The notes: generated by a model not told the origin, from the letters alone. A stretch of 41,835 nucleotides of DNA from Burkholderiales bacterium PBB2 (GCA_002255955.1 NKIM01000040.1:1-41835); one strand, 5' to 3'; shown: positions 9,475-18,193, counted from the stretch's first letter. Numbers and translations: made by a program.

Positions 9475-9482
9475 ATCGAAAG
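9475..9482 (+). promoter_or_regulatory. AgaR box overlapping the agaR leader (autoregulation)
   Basis: ATCGAAAG ends 10 bases before the agaR ATG. Repressor bound here would block transcription or elongation of agaR and nagA, which is consistent with the autoregulation common in the DeoR family. Confidence 0.45.
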
Positions 9483-9492
9483 CCACGAGTCC

Positions 9493-10269
9493 ATGAGGAA
9501 TACCCGAGAGCGGCGCGAACAAATCCTGCAGATGCTGATGGAGCAAGGCAGCGTGCAGGTGGCCGAGCTGGTGCCCATGATGGGCGTGTCGGCCGTGACC
9601 ATTCGTACCGACCTGAGCGTCTTCGAGGACCAGGGCCTGGTCACCCGCAACTACGGCGGCGCCAGCATGAACCGCATGCCACCACAGGAGCAGAACATCC
9701 GCCAGAAGGATGAGCTGAACTCGACGCTGAAAGAGCGCATCGGCGCACGCGCCGCCGCCCTGGTCGAGCCGGGCGACAACATCATCATCGACTCGGGCAC
9801 CACCACCATGCCCCTGGCCCGCCATCTGCGCCACCTGCCGGCCGACGCCCGCGTGACGGTGATGACCAACGGCCTGAACATCGCCTGGGAGCTGGCCGAC
9901 GCCGAGGGTGTGGAGCTGATGCTGACCGGCGGCCTGCTGCGCAAGAAGTCGCTGTCCATCCAGGGCTCGCAGGCCGAGGCCAGCCTGAACGGCTACAACT
10001 TCGACAAGCTCTTCCTCGGCGTGGACGGCCTGGACCTGCAGTTCGGCATCACCACCCACCACGAGGCCGAGGCCAGCATCAACCGCAAGATGGTCGAGCG
10101 CGCCAAAAAGGTCTTCGTCGTCAGCGACGCCTCCAAGTTCGGCCGGGTCAGCCTGCACCGCATCATCCAGATGGACCGCGTGCACACCGTCATCACCGAT
10201 GCGGGCATCAACCAGGAGTACCGCGAAGGCTTGCTGCGCCTCGGCATCGAACTGATCGTGGTCGACTGA
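9493..10269 (+). CDS. agaR: DeoR-family transcriptional repressor of GalNAc catabolism (AgaR-like)
   Basis: This 258-residue regulator has a DeoR winged helix at about 5-58 (RREQILQMLMEQGSV, then VSAVTIRTDLSVFEDQGLV) with the conserved RNYGGA exit. The C-terminal sugar-phosphate-binding domain is related to ribose-phosphate isomerase; DSGTTTMPLARHL and FLGVDGLD are its typical motifs. Family members dissociate from DNA on binding a phosphorylated intermediate, here perhaps galactosamine-6-phosphate or tagatose-6-phosphate (inferred). GAAAG boxes lie upstream of the GH31 gene, the transporter, agaS and agaR itself, so one repressor could control the whole island. nagA follows by 35 bases. Confidence 0.87.
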   Translation: MRNTRERREQILQMLMEQGSVQVAELVPMMGVSAVTIRTDLSVFEDQGLVTRNYGGASMNRMPPQEQNIRQKDELNSTLKERIGARAAALVEPGDNIIIDSGTTTMPLARHLRHLPADARVTVMTNGLNIAWELADAEGVELMLTGGLLRKKSLSIQGSQAEASLNGYNFDKLFLGVDGLDLQFGITTHHEAEASINRKMVERAKKVFVVSDASKFGRVSLHRIIQMDRVHTVITDAGINQEYREGLLRLGIELIVVD

Positions 10270-10304
10270 TGTCGAATCACGTACTTTCCTAACCTGTCAC
10301 TTCC

Positions 10305-11414
10305 ATGAACCCGCAGCAGTCCCTCTCGGGTCGCATCCTCGGCCCGCAGGGCTGGGTGCGCGGCCATCTCGAACTCCAAGCCCACGGGCGCATCGCCGCC
10401 CTGCATGAGGACGCCTGCGCGCCCGAGGACCGGCTGATCCTGCCTGGCTTTGTCGACCTCCATGTGCACGGCGGCCTGGGCGTGGACATCATGGAGGGCG
10501 GCGAGAGCGCCCGCACCGTCGCGCGCGCCCATGCCCGCCACGGCACGACCAGCCTGCTGGCCACCACCATGACCGCGCCGCAAGGCGATATCGAGCGCGC
10601 CCTGCAAGGCATTGGCGCGGTGATGGCCGAGCCGCGAGCCGACGAGGCGCGCATCCTCGGCGTGCATCTGGAAGGCCCTTACCTGAGCTCACGCCGGCTC
10701 GGTGCCCAACCCGACATCGTCAGCCGCGCCACGCTGGAGGCGGTGCAGGCCTTCTCTGCCCTGGCGGCCATCAAGGTGCTGACCCTGGCGCCCGAGATCC
10801 CCGGCCACCTGGCCCTGATCCCCGAGCTCAGCGCCCTGGGCATCCGCGTGCAGATCGGCCACAGCGCCGGCAGCTACGAGGACGGCGTGGCCGCACTCAA
10901 GGCCGGCGTGGCCGGCTTCACCCATCTGTTCAACGGCATGCCGGGGCTCAACCATTACGAGCCCGGCATGGTGGGCGCGGCCCTGGCCCATGCCGAGTAC
11001 GCGGAGCTGATCCCCGATCTGCAGCATGTGCACCCGGGCGCCATGCGCGCGGCCCTGCGCGCCATCCCCAAGCTCTACTGCGTGACTGACGCCACCGCGG
11101 CAACCGGCATGCCGGACGGCGAATACAGCCTGGGCTCGCAGCGCGTGCTCAAGTGCCTGGGCTGCGTGCGCCTGGCCACCGGCTCCCTGGCCGGCAGCGC
11201 CCTGACCATGGATCAGGCCTTGCGCAATCTGGTCGAGGTGGGCCTCAGCGTGGAAGACGCTTCGGCGCGCCTCTCGCGCAACCCGGCCGACTACCTGGGC
11301 CTGGCCGAGCGCGGCCGCCTGCAGGCCGGCGCCTGGGCCGATGTGGTGGTGTTGGATACGGACTTGCAGCTGCAACAGGTCTGGGTGCAAGGCCAGAGCG
11401 TCTCGCTGGATTGA
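10305..11414 (+). CDS. nagA: N-acetylgalactosamine/N-acetylglucosamine-6-phosphate deacetylase
   Basis: This 369-residue amidohydrolase of the NagA/AgaA family is close to the usual 380 residues. His53 and His55 (DLHVHGG), Glu123 in HLEGPYLS, His186 in QIGHSAGSY, His207 in FTHLFNGMPGL and catalytic Asp262 in VTDATAATGM align with the metal ligands and catalytic acid of E. coli NagA (E131, H195, H216, D273). It removes acetate from the 6-phosphorylated sugar, supplying the substrate of AgaS. The neighbourhood suggests GalNAc-6-phosphate, the AgaA role. It is the last gene of the island and is followed by a hairpin terminator. The ATG at 10305 lies 35 bases after agaR. Confidence 0.88.
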   Translation: MNPQQSLSGRILGPQGWVRGHLELQAHGRIAALHEDACAPEDRLILPGFVDLHVHGGLGVDIMEGGESARTVARAHARHGTTSLLATTMTAPQGDIERALQGIGAVMAEPRADEARILGVHLEGPYLSSRRLGAQPDIVSRATLEAVQAFSALAAIKVLTLAPEIPGHLALIPELSALGIRVQIGHSAGSYEDGVAALKAGVAGFTHLFNGMPGLNHYEPGMVGAALAHAEYAELIPDLQHVHPGAMRAALRAIPKLYCVTDATAATGMPDGEYSLGSQRVLKCLGCVRLATGSLAGSALTMDQALRNLVEVGLSVEDASARLSRNPADYLGLAERGRLQAGAWADVVVLDTDLQLQQVWVQGQSVSLD

Positions 11415-11530
11415 ACACAGCCTTGAAGCTCGACTCGGGAAACTCCCGAGCGCTGACTTTCGGCACACCCGGCCATGGCGGGTAGGCTCAGGCCAACCGA
11501 TCTCCACATGCGCGGTCTGCCCCGATTGCC

Positions 11531-11570
11531 AATGCCCGGTTTCGCAGGAAGCCGGGCATTTCCCATTTCT
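11531..11570 (+). terminator. Rho-independent terminator after nagA
   Basis: A 13-bp stem (11531-11543 with 11548-11560, one G-U pair) closes a GCAG loop and is followed by the pyrimidine-rich TCCCATTTCT. It ends the GalNAc island and separates it from the metallopeptidase pair. The run of T is imperfect. Confidence 0.65.
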
Positions 11571-11601
11571 GAACCTGATCTTTGATTTGCGAACTCCCGC
11601 C

Positions 11602-13653
11602 ATGAACGCCTTCCAACACTGCACCCTGGTGGCCCTGCTCCACGTCGCCGGCATCTCGGGCCTGAGCGCGCTGGCCAGCGGCGCGGCCCTGGCCGCGGAC
11701 GCGCCGGCCTCCGGCCTGGACCTGCCCTACTTCGACCGCAAGGTGCGGGTGCAGGACGACCTGTTCCGCGCCACCAACGGCGGCTGGATCAAGGCCACCA
11801 CCATCCCGGCCGACAAGGGCTCCTGGGGCAGCTTTGAAAAACTGGCCGAGCTCAGCGACCAGCGCGTGCGCGCCCTGGCCGAGGGCCTGGCCGCGCAGCC
11901 TCAGGCCGAAGGCAGCAAGGAGGCCAAGATCGGCCAGTTCTACGCTGCCTTTCTGGACATTGCCCGCATCGACCGCGAGGGCCTGAGCGCCCTGCAGCCG
12001 CGCCTGGACGAGATCGCCGCACTGGCCAGCCGCGAGCAGCTGCTGGTCTGGCTGGGCTCGGCGCAAGGCCAGCTGCGCCAGCCCTTCCGCCTGGGCCTGG
12101 GCCCCGACCCCAAGGAGCCCATGGTCAACCGCCTGCAGCTGGCCCAGTCGGGCCTGGGCCTGCCCGAGCGCGACTACTACCTGAACCAGCGCGACCCCAG
12201 CCTGGCCAAGGCACGCAGCGCCTACCTGGCCTACCTGAGCAAGCTGGCGCGCCTGAGCGGCGAAGCCCAGCCGGCCGAAGCCGCACGCCGCGTGCTGGCC
12301 CTGGAAACGCGCATGGCCAAGGCGCATTGGGACGTGGTCAGCAGCCGCGATGTGCAAAAGACCTACAACCCGATGACGCCGGCCGAGCTGAGCGCAGCCG
12401 CGCCGGGCCTGGACTGGAACGCCTTCTTCGCCGCCGCCCAGCTCAAGGCCGTGGACAAGCTGACCGTGGCCCAGCCCAGCGCCATCCGCGGCCTGGCCCA
12501 ATTGCTGGCCGAGGCACCACTGGCCGACTGGAAGCTCTACGCCAAGCTGCACACCCTGGACGCCCACGCTGCCGTGCTGCCCCAGCCCTTCCGCGCCGCC
12601 GCCTTTGCCTTCCACGGCCGCGCCATGAGCGGCACGCAGCAGGAGCTGCCGCGCTGGAAGCAAGGTGTGGATGCGATCAACGAGGCCCTGGGCGAAGCCG
12701 TGGGCGAGCTCTACGTGGCCCAGCATTTCCCGCCGGCGCAAAAGGCGCGCATGCAGGAGCTCGTGGCCAATCTGCTGGCCGCCTACAAGAGCTCGGTCGA
12801 CGGCCTGAGCTGGATGACGCCCGAGACCCAGCTGCAGGCGCAGGACAAGCTGTCCAAATACCTGGTCAAGATCGGCTACCCCGATGTCTGGCGCGACTAC
12901 AGCGCCCTGCAGGTCAGGGCCGGCGACGCGATCGGCAACCAGCAGCGCGCGGCGCAGTTCGCCTGGGCCCGCGAGGCCGCCAAGCTGGGCCAGAAGGTCG
13001 ACCGCAGCGAATGGGGCATGGTGCCGCAGCAGGTCAATGCCTACTACAACGAGACCTTCAACGAGATCGTCTTCCCGGCCGCCATCCTGCAGCCGCCCTT
13101 CTTCGACATGAAGGCCGATGACGCGGTCAACTACGGCGGCATCGGTGCCGTGATCGGCCACGAGATCAGCCACGGCTTCGACGACCAGGGCGCCCAGTAC
13201 GACGGCGACGGCATGCTGCGCGACTGGTGGCAACCGGCCGACCGCAAGGCCTTCGAAGCCCTGGGCCAGCGCCTGGCCCAGCAGTTCAGCGCCTACCAGG
13301 CCCTGCCCGGCAAGCGCGTCAATGGCCAGCTGACCTTGGGCGAGAACATCGCCGACCTGTCGGGCTTGCAGATCGCCTTCAAGGCCTATCAGGCCTCGCT
13401 GGGCGGCAAGCCGGCGCCGGTGCTGGATGGCTACACCGGTGAGCAGCGCTTCTTCCTCGGCTTCGCGCAGATCTGGCGAGAGAAGGTGCGCCCGCCCCTG
13501 CTGTTGCAGCAGCTGATGGCCGACCCGCATTCGCCGGGCCAGTTCCGCGCCAACGGCGGCGTGGTCAACCACGACGCCTTCCACCAAGCCTTCGGCACCC
13601 GCAAGGGCGACCGCCTGTTCAAGCCCGAGGGCGAGCGCATCCGCATCTGGTGA
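11602..13653 (+). CDS. M13 (neprilysin/PepO-type) zinc metallopeptidase, first of tandem pair
   Basis: This 683-residue secreted peptidase starts at the ATG at 11602; the longer open frame would run back into nagA and the terminator. A signal peptide covers about 1-32 (ending ALAADA). The catalytic domain carries GHEISHGFDDQG, with zinc ligands His520 and His524 and catalytic Glu521, and the third ligand Glu581 in LGENIADLSG. NAYYNETFNEIVFPAAILQPPFF-type substrate-binding sequence precedes it. M13 enzymes cleave short peptides in the periplasm or outside. The next gene, 44 bases on, is a paralogue of about 60-65% identity by eye. No link to the upstream sugar island is evident. Confidence 0.92.
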   Translation: MNAFQHCTLVALLHVAGISGLSALASGAALAADAPASGLDLPYFDRKVRVQDDLFRATNGGWIKATTIPADKGSWGSFEKLAELSDQRVRALAEGLAAQPQAEGSKEAKIGQFYAAFLDIARIDREGLSALQPRLDEIAALASREQLLVWLGSAQGQLRQPFRLGLGPDPKEPMVNRLQLAQSGLGLPERDYYLNQRDPSLAKARSAYLAYLSKLARLSGEAQPAEAARRVLALETRMAKAHWDVVSSRDVQKTYNPMTPAELSAAAPGLDWNAFFAAAQLKAVDKLTVAQPSAIRGLAQLLAEAPLADWKLYAKLHTLDAHAAVLPQPFRAAAFAFHGRAMSGTQQELPRWKQGVDAINEALGEAVGELYVAQHFPPAQKARMQELVANLLAAYKSSVDGLSWMTPETQLQAQDKLSKYLVKIGYPDVWRDYSALQVRAGDAIGNQQRAAQFAWAREAAKLGQKVDRSEWGMVPQQVNAYYNETFNEIVFPAAILQPPFFDMKADDAVNYGGIGAVIGHEISHGFDDQGAQYDGDGMLRDWWQPADRKAFEALGQRLAQQFSAYQALPGKRVNGQLTLGENIADLSGLQIAFKAYQASLGGKPAPVLDGYTGEQRFFLGFAQIWREKVRPPLLLQQLMADPHSPGQFRANGGVVNHDAFHQAFGTRKGDRLFKPEGERIRIW

Positions 13654-13697
13654 GCGCCCGCCTTCGACCTCGCCCACTTCTCAGGAAGAAACCGACC

Positions 13698-15740
13698 ATG
13701 TTGAAAACCCCTTTCAAGCTCGCCACCCTGGCCTTGCTGACCCAGCTGGCCTTCGGTGCCGGCCCGACCCTGGCCGCCGAAACTGCCGCGCCCACCATCC
13801 AGGGCCTGGACCGCAGCAGCTTCGACCCCAGCGTACGGCCGCAGGACGATCTGTTCCGCGCCGTCAACGGCCTGTGGCTGAAGAACACCGAGATCCCCGC
13901 TGACAAATCGCGTTATGGCAGCTTTGACCTGCTGATCGACCAGTCCGACGCACGCGTGCGCGCCCTGATCGACGAGCTGGCCCGCGGCCAGCACGCCGCC
14001 GGCAGCAATGCCCAGAAGATCGCCGACTACTACCGCAGCCACCTCGACACCGAGGCGATCGAGCGCGCCGGCCTGGCGCCCATCCAGCCGCTGCTGAAAG
14101 AGATCTCGGCCATCAAGGACCGAACGGCGCTGGCGCAATGGCTGGGCCGCTCACAGCTCTTCGCCGCCTCGCCGGTGCGCGTGGGCGTGACGGCCGAGGC
14201 CAAGAACCCCAAGATGAATGGCGTGCGCATGGGCCAGAGCGGCCTGGGCCTGCCGGATCGCGACTACTACCTGCTCAAGGACGACGCTCGCATGGCCAAG
14301 GCTCACGAGGCCTACCGCGCCTATCTGAGCCAGCTGGCTGGCTTCGCTGGCGAGGCCGAGCCGGCTGCAGCGGCCCAACGCGTGCTGGCCCTGGAAGAGC
14401 GCATCGCCACCGTGCATTGGGACAAGGTCGACAACCGCAACCCGGTCAAGACCAACAACCCGACCCGCGTGGCCGATCTGCGCGAGCAGGCACCCGGCTT
14501 CGACTGGACGGCCTATCTGGAATCGGCCGGCCTGGGCAAGACCACCAGCATCGATGTGGCCCAGCCCAGCGCCATCCGCGCCCTGGCCGGCCTGCTGGCC
14601 GAGCAGCCGCTGGAGGACTGGAAGCTCTACCTGCGCCTGCACGCCCTGAGCCGCAGCGCCGATGTGCTGCCCAAGGCCGTGCGCGAGGCCAACTTTGCCT
14701 TCCGCCAGGCCCTGACCGGCGCCAAGGCCGAGCTGCCGCGCTGGCAACAGTCCATCAACGACACCAACAGCGCGCTCGGCGAGGCGGTGGGCGAGCTCTG
14801 GGTGGCGCGCCACTTCCCGGCCGCCTACAAGGCCCGCATGCAGACGCTTGTGGCCAATTTGATGGCCGCCTACAAGGACTCGATCGATGGCCTGAGCTGG
14901 ATGAGCCCGGCCACCAAGGCGCAGGCCCAGGACAAGCTGTCCAAGTACACGACCAAGATCGGCTACCCCGAGCAGTGGCGCGACTACAGCCGCCTCGAGG
15001 TCAAACCCGGTGATGCCTTCGGCAACAGCCAGCGCGCGGCGCGCTTCGCCTGGGAGCGCATGGTGGCCAAGGCCGGCCAGCCGGTGAACCGCAAGGAATG
15101 GGGCATGACGCCGCAGACCGTCAACGCCTACTACAGCGGCTCGGCCAACGAGATCGTCTTCCCGGCCGCCATCCTGCAGCCGCCCTTCTTCAGCATGGAA
15201 GCGGACGACGCCATCAACTACGGCGCCATCGGTGCTGTGATTGGTCATGAGATCAGCCACGGCTTTGACGACCGCGGCAGCCAGTTCGACGGCGACGGCG
15301 TGCTGCGCGACTGGTGGACCAAGGAAGACCGCGCTGCCTTCGAAGCCATCGCTACCAAGCTGGTGGCGCAGTACGAGGGCTACCAGCCCCTGCCCGGCAA
15401 ACGCATCAACGGCCGCCTGACCCTGGGCGAGAACATCGCCGACTTGTCCGGCCTGCAGATCGCCTACAAGGCCTACTTGCGCTCGCTGGGCGGCAAGCCG
15501 GCGCCGGTGATCGGCGGCACGACGGGCGCCCAGCGCTTCTTCCTCGGCTTCTCGCAGATCTGGCGCAACAAGTACCGCGACGAACGCCTGCTGCAGCAGC
15601 TGACCACGGACAGCCACTCGCCCGGCGAGTTCCGCGCCAACGGCACGGTCAGCAACCACGACGGCTTCCACGAGGCCTTCGGCACCAAGGCTGGTGACGC
15701 CTTGTTCAAGCCGGCCGCCGAGCGCCTGCGCATCTGGTGA
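13698..15740 (+). CDS. M13 (neprilysin/PepO-type) zinc metallopeptidase, second of tandem pair
   Basis: This 680-residue paralogue of the preceding gene starts at the ATG at 13698, behind an AGGAAG ribosome site. A signal peptide runs to about residue 29 (LAAE). The zinc motif GHEISHGFDDRG (His517, Glu518, His521) and GENIADLSG (Glu578) are intact, and both copies end in ERxRIW. Divergence is greatest in the N-terminal lid domain (residues 30-450), where substrate size is normally set, and least around the catalytic site. That suggests a duplication with a changed peptide preference (inferred). The pair is probably one transcript ending at the strong terminator 27 bases downstream. Confidence 0.92.
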   Translation: MLKTPFKLATLALLTQLAFGAGPTLAAETAAPTIQGLDRSSFDPSVRPQDDLFRAVNGLWLKNTEIPADKSRYGSFDLLIDQSDARVRALIDELARGQHAAGSNAQKIADYYRSHLDTEAIERAGLAPIQPLLKEISAIKDRTALAQWLGRSQLFAASPVRVGVTAEAKNPKMNGVRMGQSGLGLPDRDYYLLKDDARMAKAHEAYRAYLSQLAGFAGEAEPAAAAQRVLALEERIATVHWDKVDNRNPVKTNNPTRVADLREQAPGFDWTAYLESAGLGKTTSIDVAQPSAIRALAGLLAEQPLEDWKLYLRLHALSRSADVLPKAVREANFAFRQALTGAKAELPRWQQSINDTNSALGEAVGELWVARHFPAAYKARMQTLVANLMAAYKDSIDGLSWMSPATKAQAQDKLSKYTTKIGYPEQWRDYSRLEVKPGDAFGNSQRAARFAWERMVAKAGQPVNRKEWGMTPQTVNAYYSGSANEIVFPAAILQPPFFSMEADDAINYGAIGAVIGHEISHGFDDRGSQFDGDGVLRDWWTKEDRAAFEAIATKLVAQYEGYQPLPGKRINGRLTLGENIADLSGLQIAYKAYLRSLGGKPAPVIGGTTGAQRFFLGFSQIWRNKYRDERLLQQLTTDSHSPGEFRANGTVSNHDGFHEAFGTKAGDALFKPAAERLRIW

Positions 15741-15766
15741 GCGGCCGCCACCGGGCCTGAAACGAC

Positions 15767-15800
15767 AAAGGGCGGAGCGCCGATGGCGCTCCGCCCTTTT
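15767..15800. terminator. Strong bidirectional terminator between convergent genes
   Basis: A perfect 15-bp stem (15767-15781 with 15785-15799) has a GAT loop, with AAA at one side and TTTT at the other. It therefore works in both directions: for the rightward metallopeptidase pair and for the leftward desaturase operon. Confidence 0.9.
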
Positions 15801-15836
15801 CTCATTCGACCCTCGCTTGGAGGACGCGCGTGCGAA

Positions 15837-16946
15837 TCAGCCCTGCAGGCTGGCCACCGCCGCGCGGCGCGGCCGGCTCGGGAAGCTGTGGCGCAAGATA
15901 CGCCAGATCACCTGGCCGAACTGCTTGGGCAGCGAGCCGGTGTTGTAGTGAACACCGTAGCGGCGGCAGATGTCGCGCACCACCGGCGCCATCTCGACAT
16001 AGCGATTGGCAGGCACATCGGGGAAGAGATGGTGCTCGATCTGGTGGCTCAGATTGCCCGACAGCGTGTTCAGCATAAAGCCACCGGCCAAATTGCTGGA
16101 GCCGCGGATCTGGCGCCAGTACCAATGGGCGCGGGTCTCGTTCTTCAGCACATTGCGGTGGAAGGTCTCGACCTCGGTGGTGAAGTGGCCGCAGAAGATG
16201 ATGGTGTAGGTCCAGACATTGCGCAGCATATTGGCGACCAGATTGCCCGTCAGCACCACCAGGAAACCCGGGCCGGCCAGGGCCGGGAAGATCAGGTAAT
16301 CCTTGATCAGCTGGTGCGAGATCTTGCGGCCGGCCAGCTTGAGCTCGCGGCGCGCGGCGCGGCCGTGCTTGCCGAAATAGCCGCCCTTGGGCAGGTTCTG
16401 GATGGCCACGCCCCACTGGAAAAACAGCGCAAAAAAGACCGCCACGATGGGCTGAATCAGCGCCAGGGGCTGCCACTTCTGCTCAGGGAAGAGGCGCAGC
16501 AGGCCGTAGCCGATGTCGTCGTCGAGGCCGTGGATGTTGGTGTAGGTGTGGTGGCGGAAGTTGTGGGTCTTGCGCCAGTTGTCGCTGGTGCCGACGATGT
16601 CCCACTCGAAGCTCTTGCCCTGGAACTTGGGGTCACCCATCCAGTCGAACTGTCCATGGATGACGTTATGGCCCAGCTCCATATTGTCGAGAATCTTGGA
16701 CAGCGCCAGGCTCAGCGCGCCGACGATCCAGAACCCGATCAGCCAGGGCATGGGCAGGAAGGCCCCGATCATCAGCGCGGCGCGGCCGATCACCTCGGTC
16801 CAGCGCACGGCCTTGAAGATGTTGCGGATGTAGCGCGCGTCGCGCACGCCCAGATCGGCCACGGTGCGGGCACGCAGGGCCTCGATTTCGGCGCCGAAGC
16901 TTTCCAGTTCGGCCGGCGAGAGATTGCGGGTCAGGGACTTGCTCAT
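15837..16946 (-). CDS. Membrane fatty acid desaturase (DesA3-like)
   Basis: This 369-residue di-iron desaturase has the three histidine boxes intact: HNVIH (93-97), HNFRHH (128-133) and HQIEHH (301-306). Hydrophobic segments around 55-85, 160-182 and 215-255 anchor it in the inner membrane. It would insert a cis double bond into acyl chains of lipids or CoA esters using electrons from the reductase encoded 8 bases upstream. The arrangement resembles the mycobacterial DesA3 (Rv3229c)/Rv3230c pair. Start chosen at the ATG at 16946 (MSKSLTRN); the longer frame runs into the end of the reductase gene. The family is certain; delta-9 specificity is inferred. Confidence 0.88.
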   Translation of the reverse strand: MSKSLTRNLSPAELESFGAEIEALRARTVADLGVRDARYIRNIFKAVRWTEVIGRAALMIGAFLPMPWLIGFWIVGALSLALSKILDNMELGHNVIHGQFDWMGDPKFQGKSFEWDIVGTSDNWRKTHNFRHHTYTNIHGLDDDIGYGLLRLFPEQKWQPLALIQPIVAVFFALFFQWGVAIQNLPKGGYFGKHGRAARRELKLAGRKISHQLIKDYLIFPALAGPGFLVVLTGNLVANMLRNVWTYTIIFCGHFTTEVETFHRNVLKNETRAHWYWRQIRGSSNLAGGFMLNTLSGNLSHQIEHHLFPDVPANRYVEMAPVVRDICRRYGVHYNTGSLPKQFGQVIWRILRHSFPSRPRRAAVASLQG

Positions 16947-16954
16947 GAGCTTGT

Positions 16955-18067
16955 TTACAGATCCAAACTGAGGTCGGTACAGGCGCGGCTGACGCAGATG
17001 CGAATCGCGCTGTTGGGCTCGCTGCAACGCTCGCCGGTGTTCATGTCTTCGGCCAGGCCTTCATGCTTCGTGCAGACGCAGCTGTGGCAGATGCCCATGC
17101 GGCAACCCGATTGCGGGCGCAAGCCTTGGGCTTCCAGGGCGGCCAGCAGGGACATGCCCGAGGCCACCTCCAGCGTGCGGCCGGAGCGGCGCAGCTCCAC
17201 CTGCACCTGGTGCTTGCTGTCGGTGTTCAAGGGCACGGCGGGCGTGAAGGCCTCGGCCTTGAAGCTGGCCGCCTGGCCCGCGAGCAGTTCGCGTGCCAGG
17301 GCCGCAAAGCCGCCCGGGCCACAGGCCAGGGCATGGGTCTCGGCGCCCACGCCAGCCAGGCGCGGCGCGAGCAGCTCGGCGTCGATGCGGCGACCGCCCT
17401 GCTGGGTGGCGATCAGCTGAAACTGGAAGTTCGGAAAGCGCTGAGTCAGGGCCTGCAGCTCCGGCACAAAGCAAGCATGGGCGCTGGTCTTGACCCAGTA
17501 CATCAGCGTGACCGGAACCGGCATCTGGCGCGCCGCCAGTTCACGCGCAAGGCTCATCAGCGGCGTGATTCCGCTGCCCGCGGCCAGCAGCAGGTAGCGA
17601 CCTTGCAGCGTGCTGGGCAGCACCAGGTCACCAAAAGCCGGGCCGACGTCCAGCACATCGCCCACGCGGGTGCGCGTGCAAAGATGGGTGGACATCAAAC
17701 CGCCATCGACCTGCTGTACCGTGACGGCGAAGCGACCATCGGCCCGCGGCACATCGCACAGGCTGTAGGAACGGGTGACGCGGCGACCCTCGATCTCGAC
17801 GCCGAGGTTCAGATGCTGACCCGGGATGAAGCCCTGCCAGTGGCGGTTGGGCTGCAGCACCAGGGTGACGGCACCCAGCGCGGCCTCGCGGCGCTCGACC
17901 CCGCGCGCCAAGGGGCGTTCCCAGGTCCACAGGCGGTTGAGATGCCCGGCCCAGTAGTCAAACACGGTGGGATCGACAAAAGCGCCCGCCCAGCGGCGCA
18001 GCAAACGGGGCTGCTGGCGCGGAGAAGAGGCGGACGGGGAAGAAACTGCGGGGGTCAATGCGCTCAC
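16955..18067 (-). CDS. FAD/2Fe-2S oxidoreductase, electron donor to the desaturase
   Basis: This 370-residue protein fuses a ferredoxin-NADP reductase domain to a C-terminal plant-type ferredoxin. FAD binding is marked by TRSYSLCD, NAD(P)H binding by GSGITPLMSL, and the cluster by CRMGICHSC (C-x4-C-x2-C) with a later Cys in RICVSRA. It would pass electrons from NADPH to the di-iron desaturase. GTG at 18067 is chosen as start because GGAG lies 8 bases upstream; the in-frame ATGs further upstream fall in the promoter and operator. It is the first gene of a two-gene operon facing a FabR-like repressor. Confidence 0.88.
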   Translation of the reverse strand: MSALTPAVSSPSASSPRQQPRLLRRWAGAFVDPTVFDYWAGHLNRLWTWERPLARGVERREAALGAVTLVLQPNRHWQGFIPGQHLNLGVEIEGRRVTRSYSLCDVPRADGRFAVTVQQVDGGLMSTHLCTRTRVGDVLDVGPAFGDLVLPSTLQGRYLLLAAGSGITPLMSLARELAARQMPVPVTLMYWVKTSAHACFVPELQALTQRFPNFQFQLIATQQGGRRIDAELLAPRLAGVGAETHALACGPGGFAALARELLAGQAASFKAEAFTPAVPLNTDSKHQVQVELRRSGRTLEVASGMSLLAALEAQGLRPQSGCRMGICHSCVCTKHEGLAEDMNTGERCSEPNSAIRICVSRACTDLSLDL

Positions 18068-18132
18068 GAACAACACTCCGTCCAGGGGGAAACACTGGAC
18101 TGAGACCATTATATGCATGAGCACACAAATTT

Positions 18133-18148
18133 ATATACGCTCGTATAT
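18133..18148. promoter_or_regulatory. Perfect 16-bp palindrome, candidate FabR-like operator
   Basis: ATATACG, CT, CGTATAT forms a perfect palindrome in the 126-bp divergent gap between the reductase-desaturase operon and the TetR/FabR gene. The surrounding bases 18110-18155 are AT-rich and probably hold both promoters. TetR-family dimers bind such palindromes, so the site likely controls both directions. Confidence 0.7.
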
Positions 18149-18193
18149 TAATTAAAGCGTCGGTATGATGCGTGCCTCGCACCGATCGCCTCC

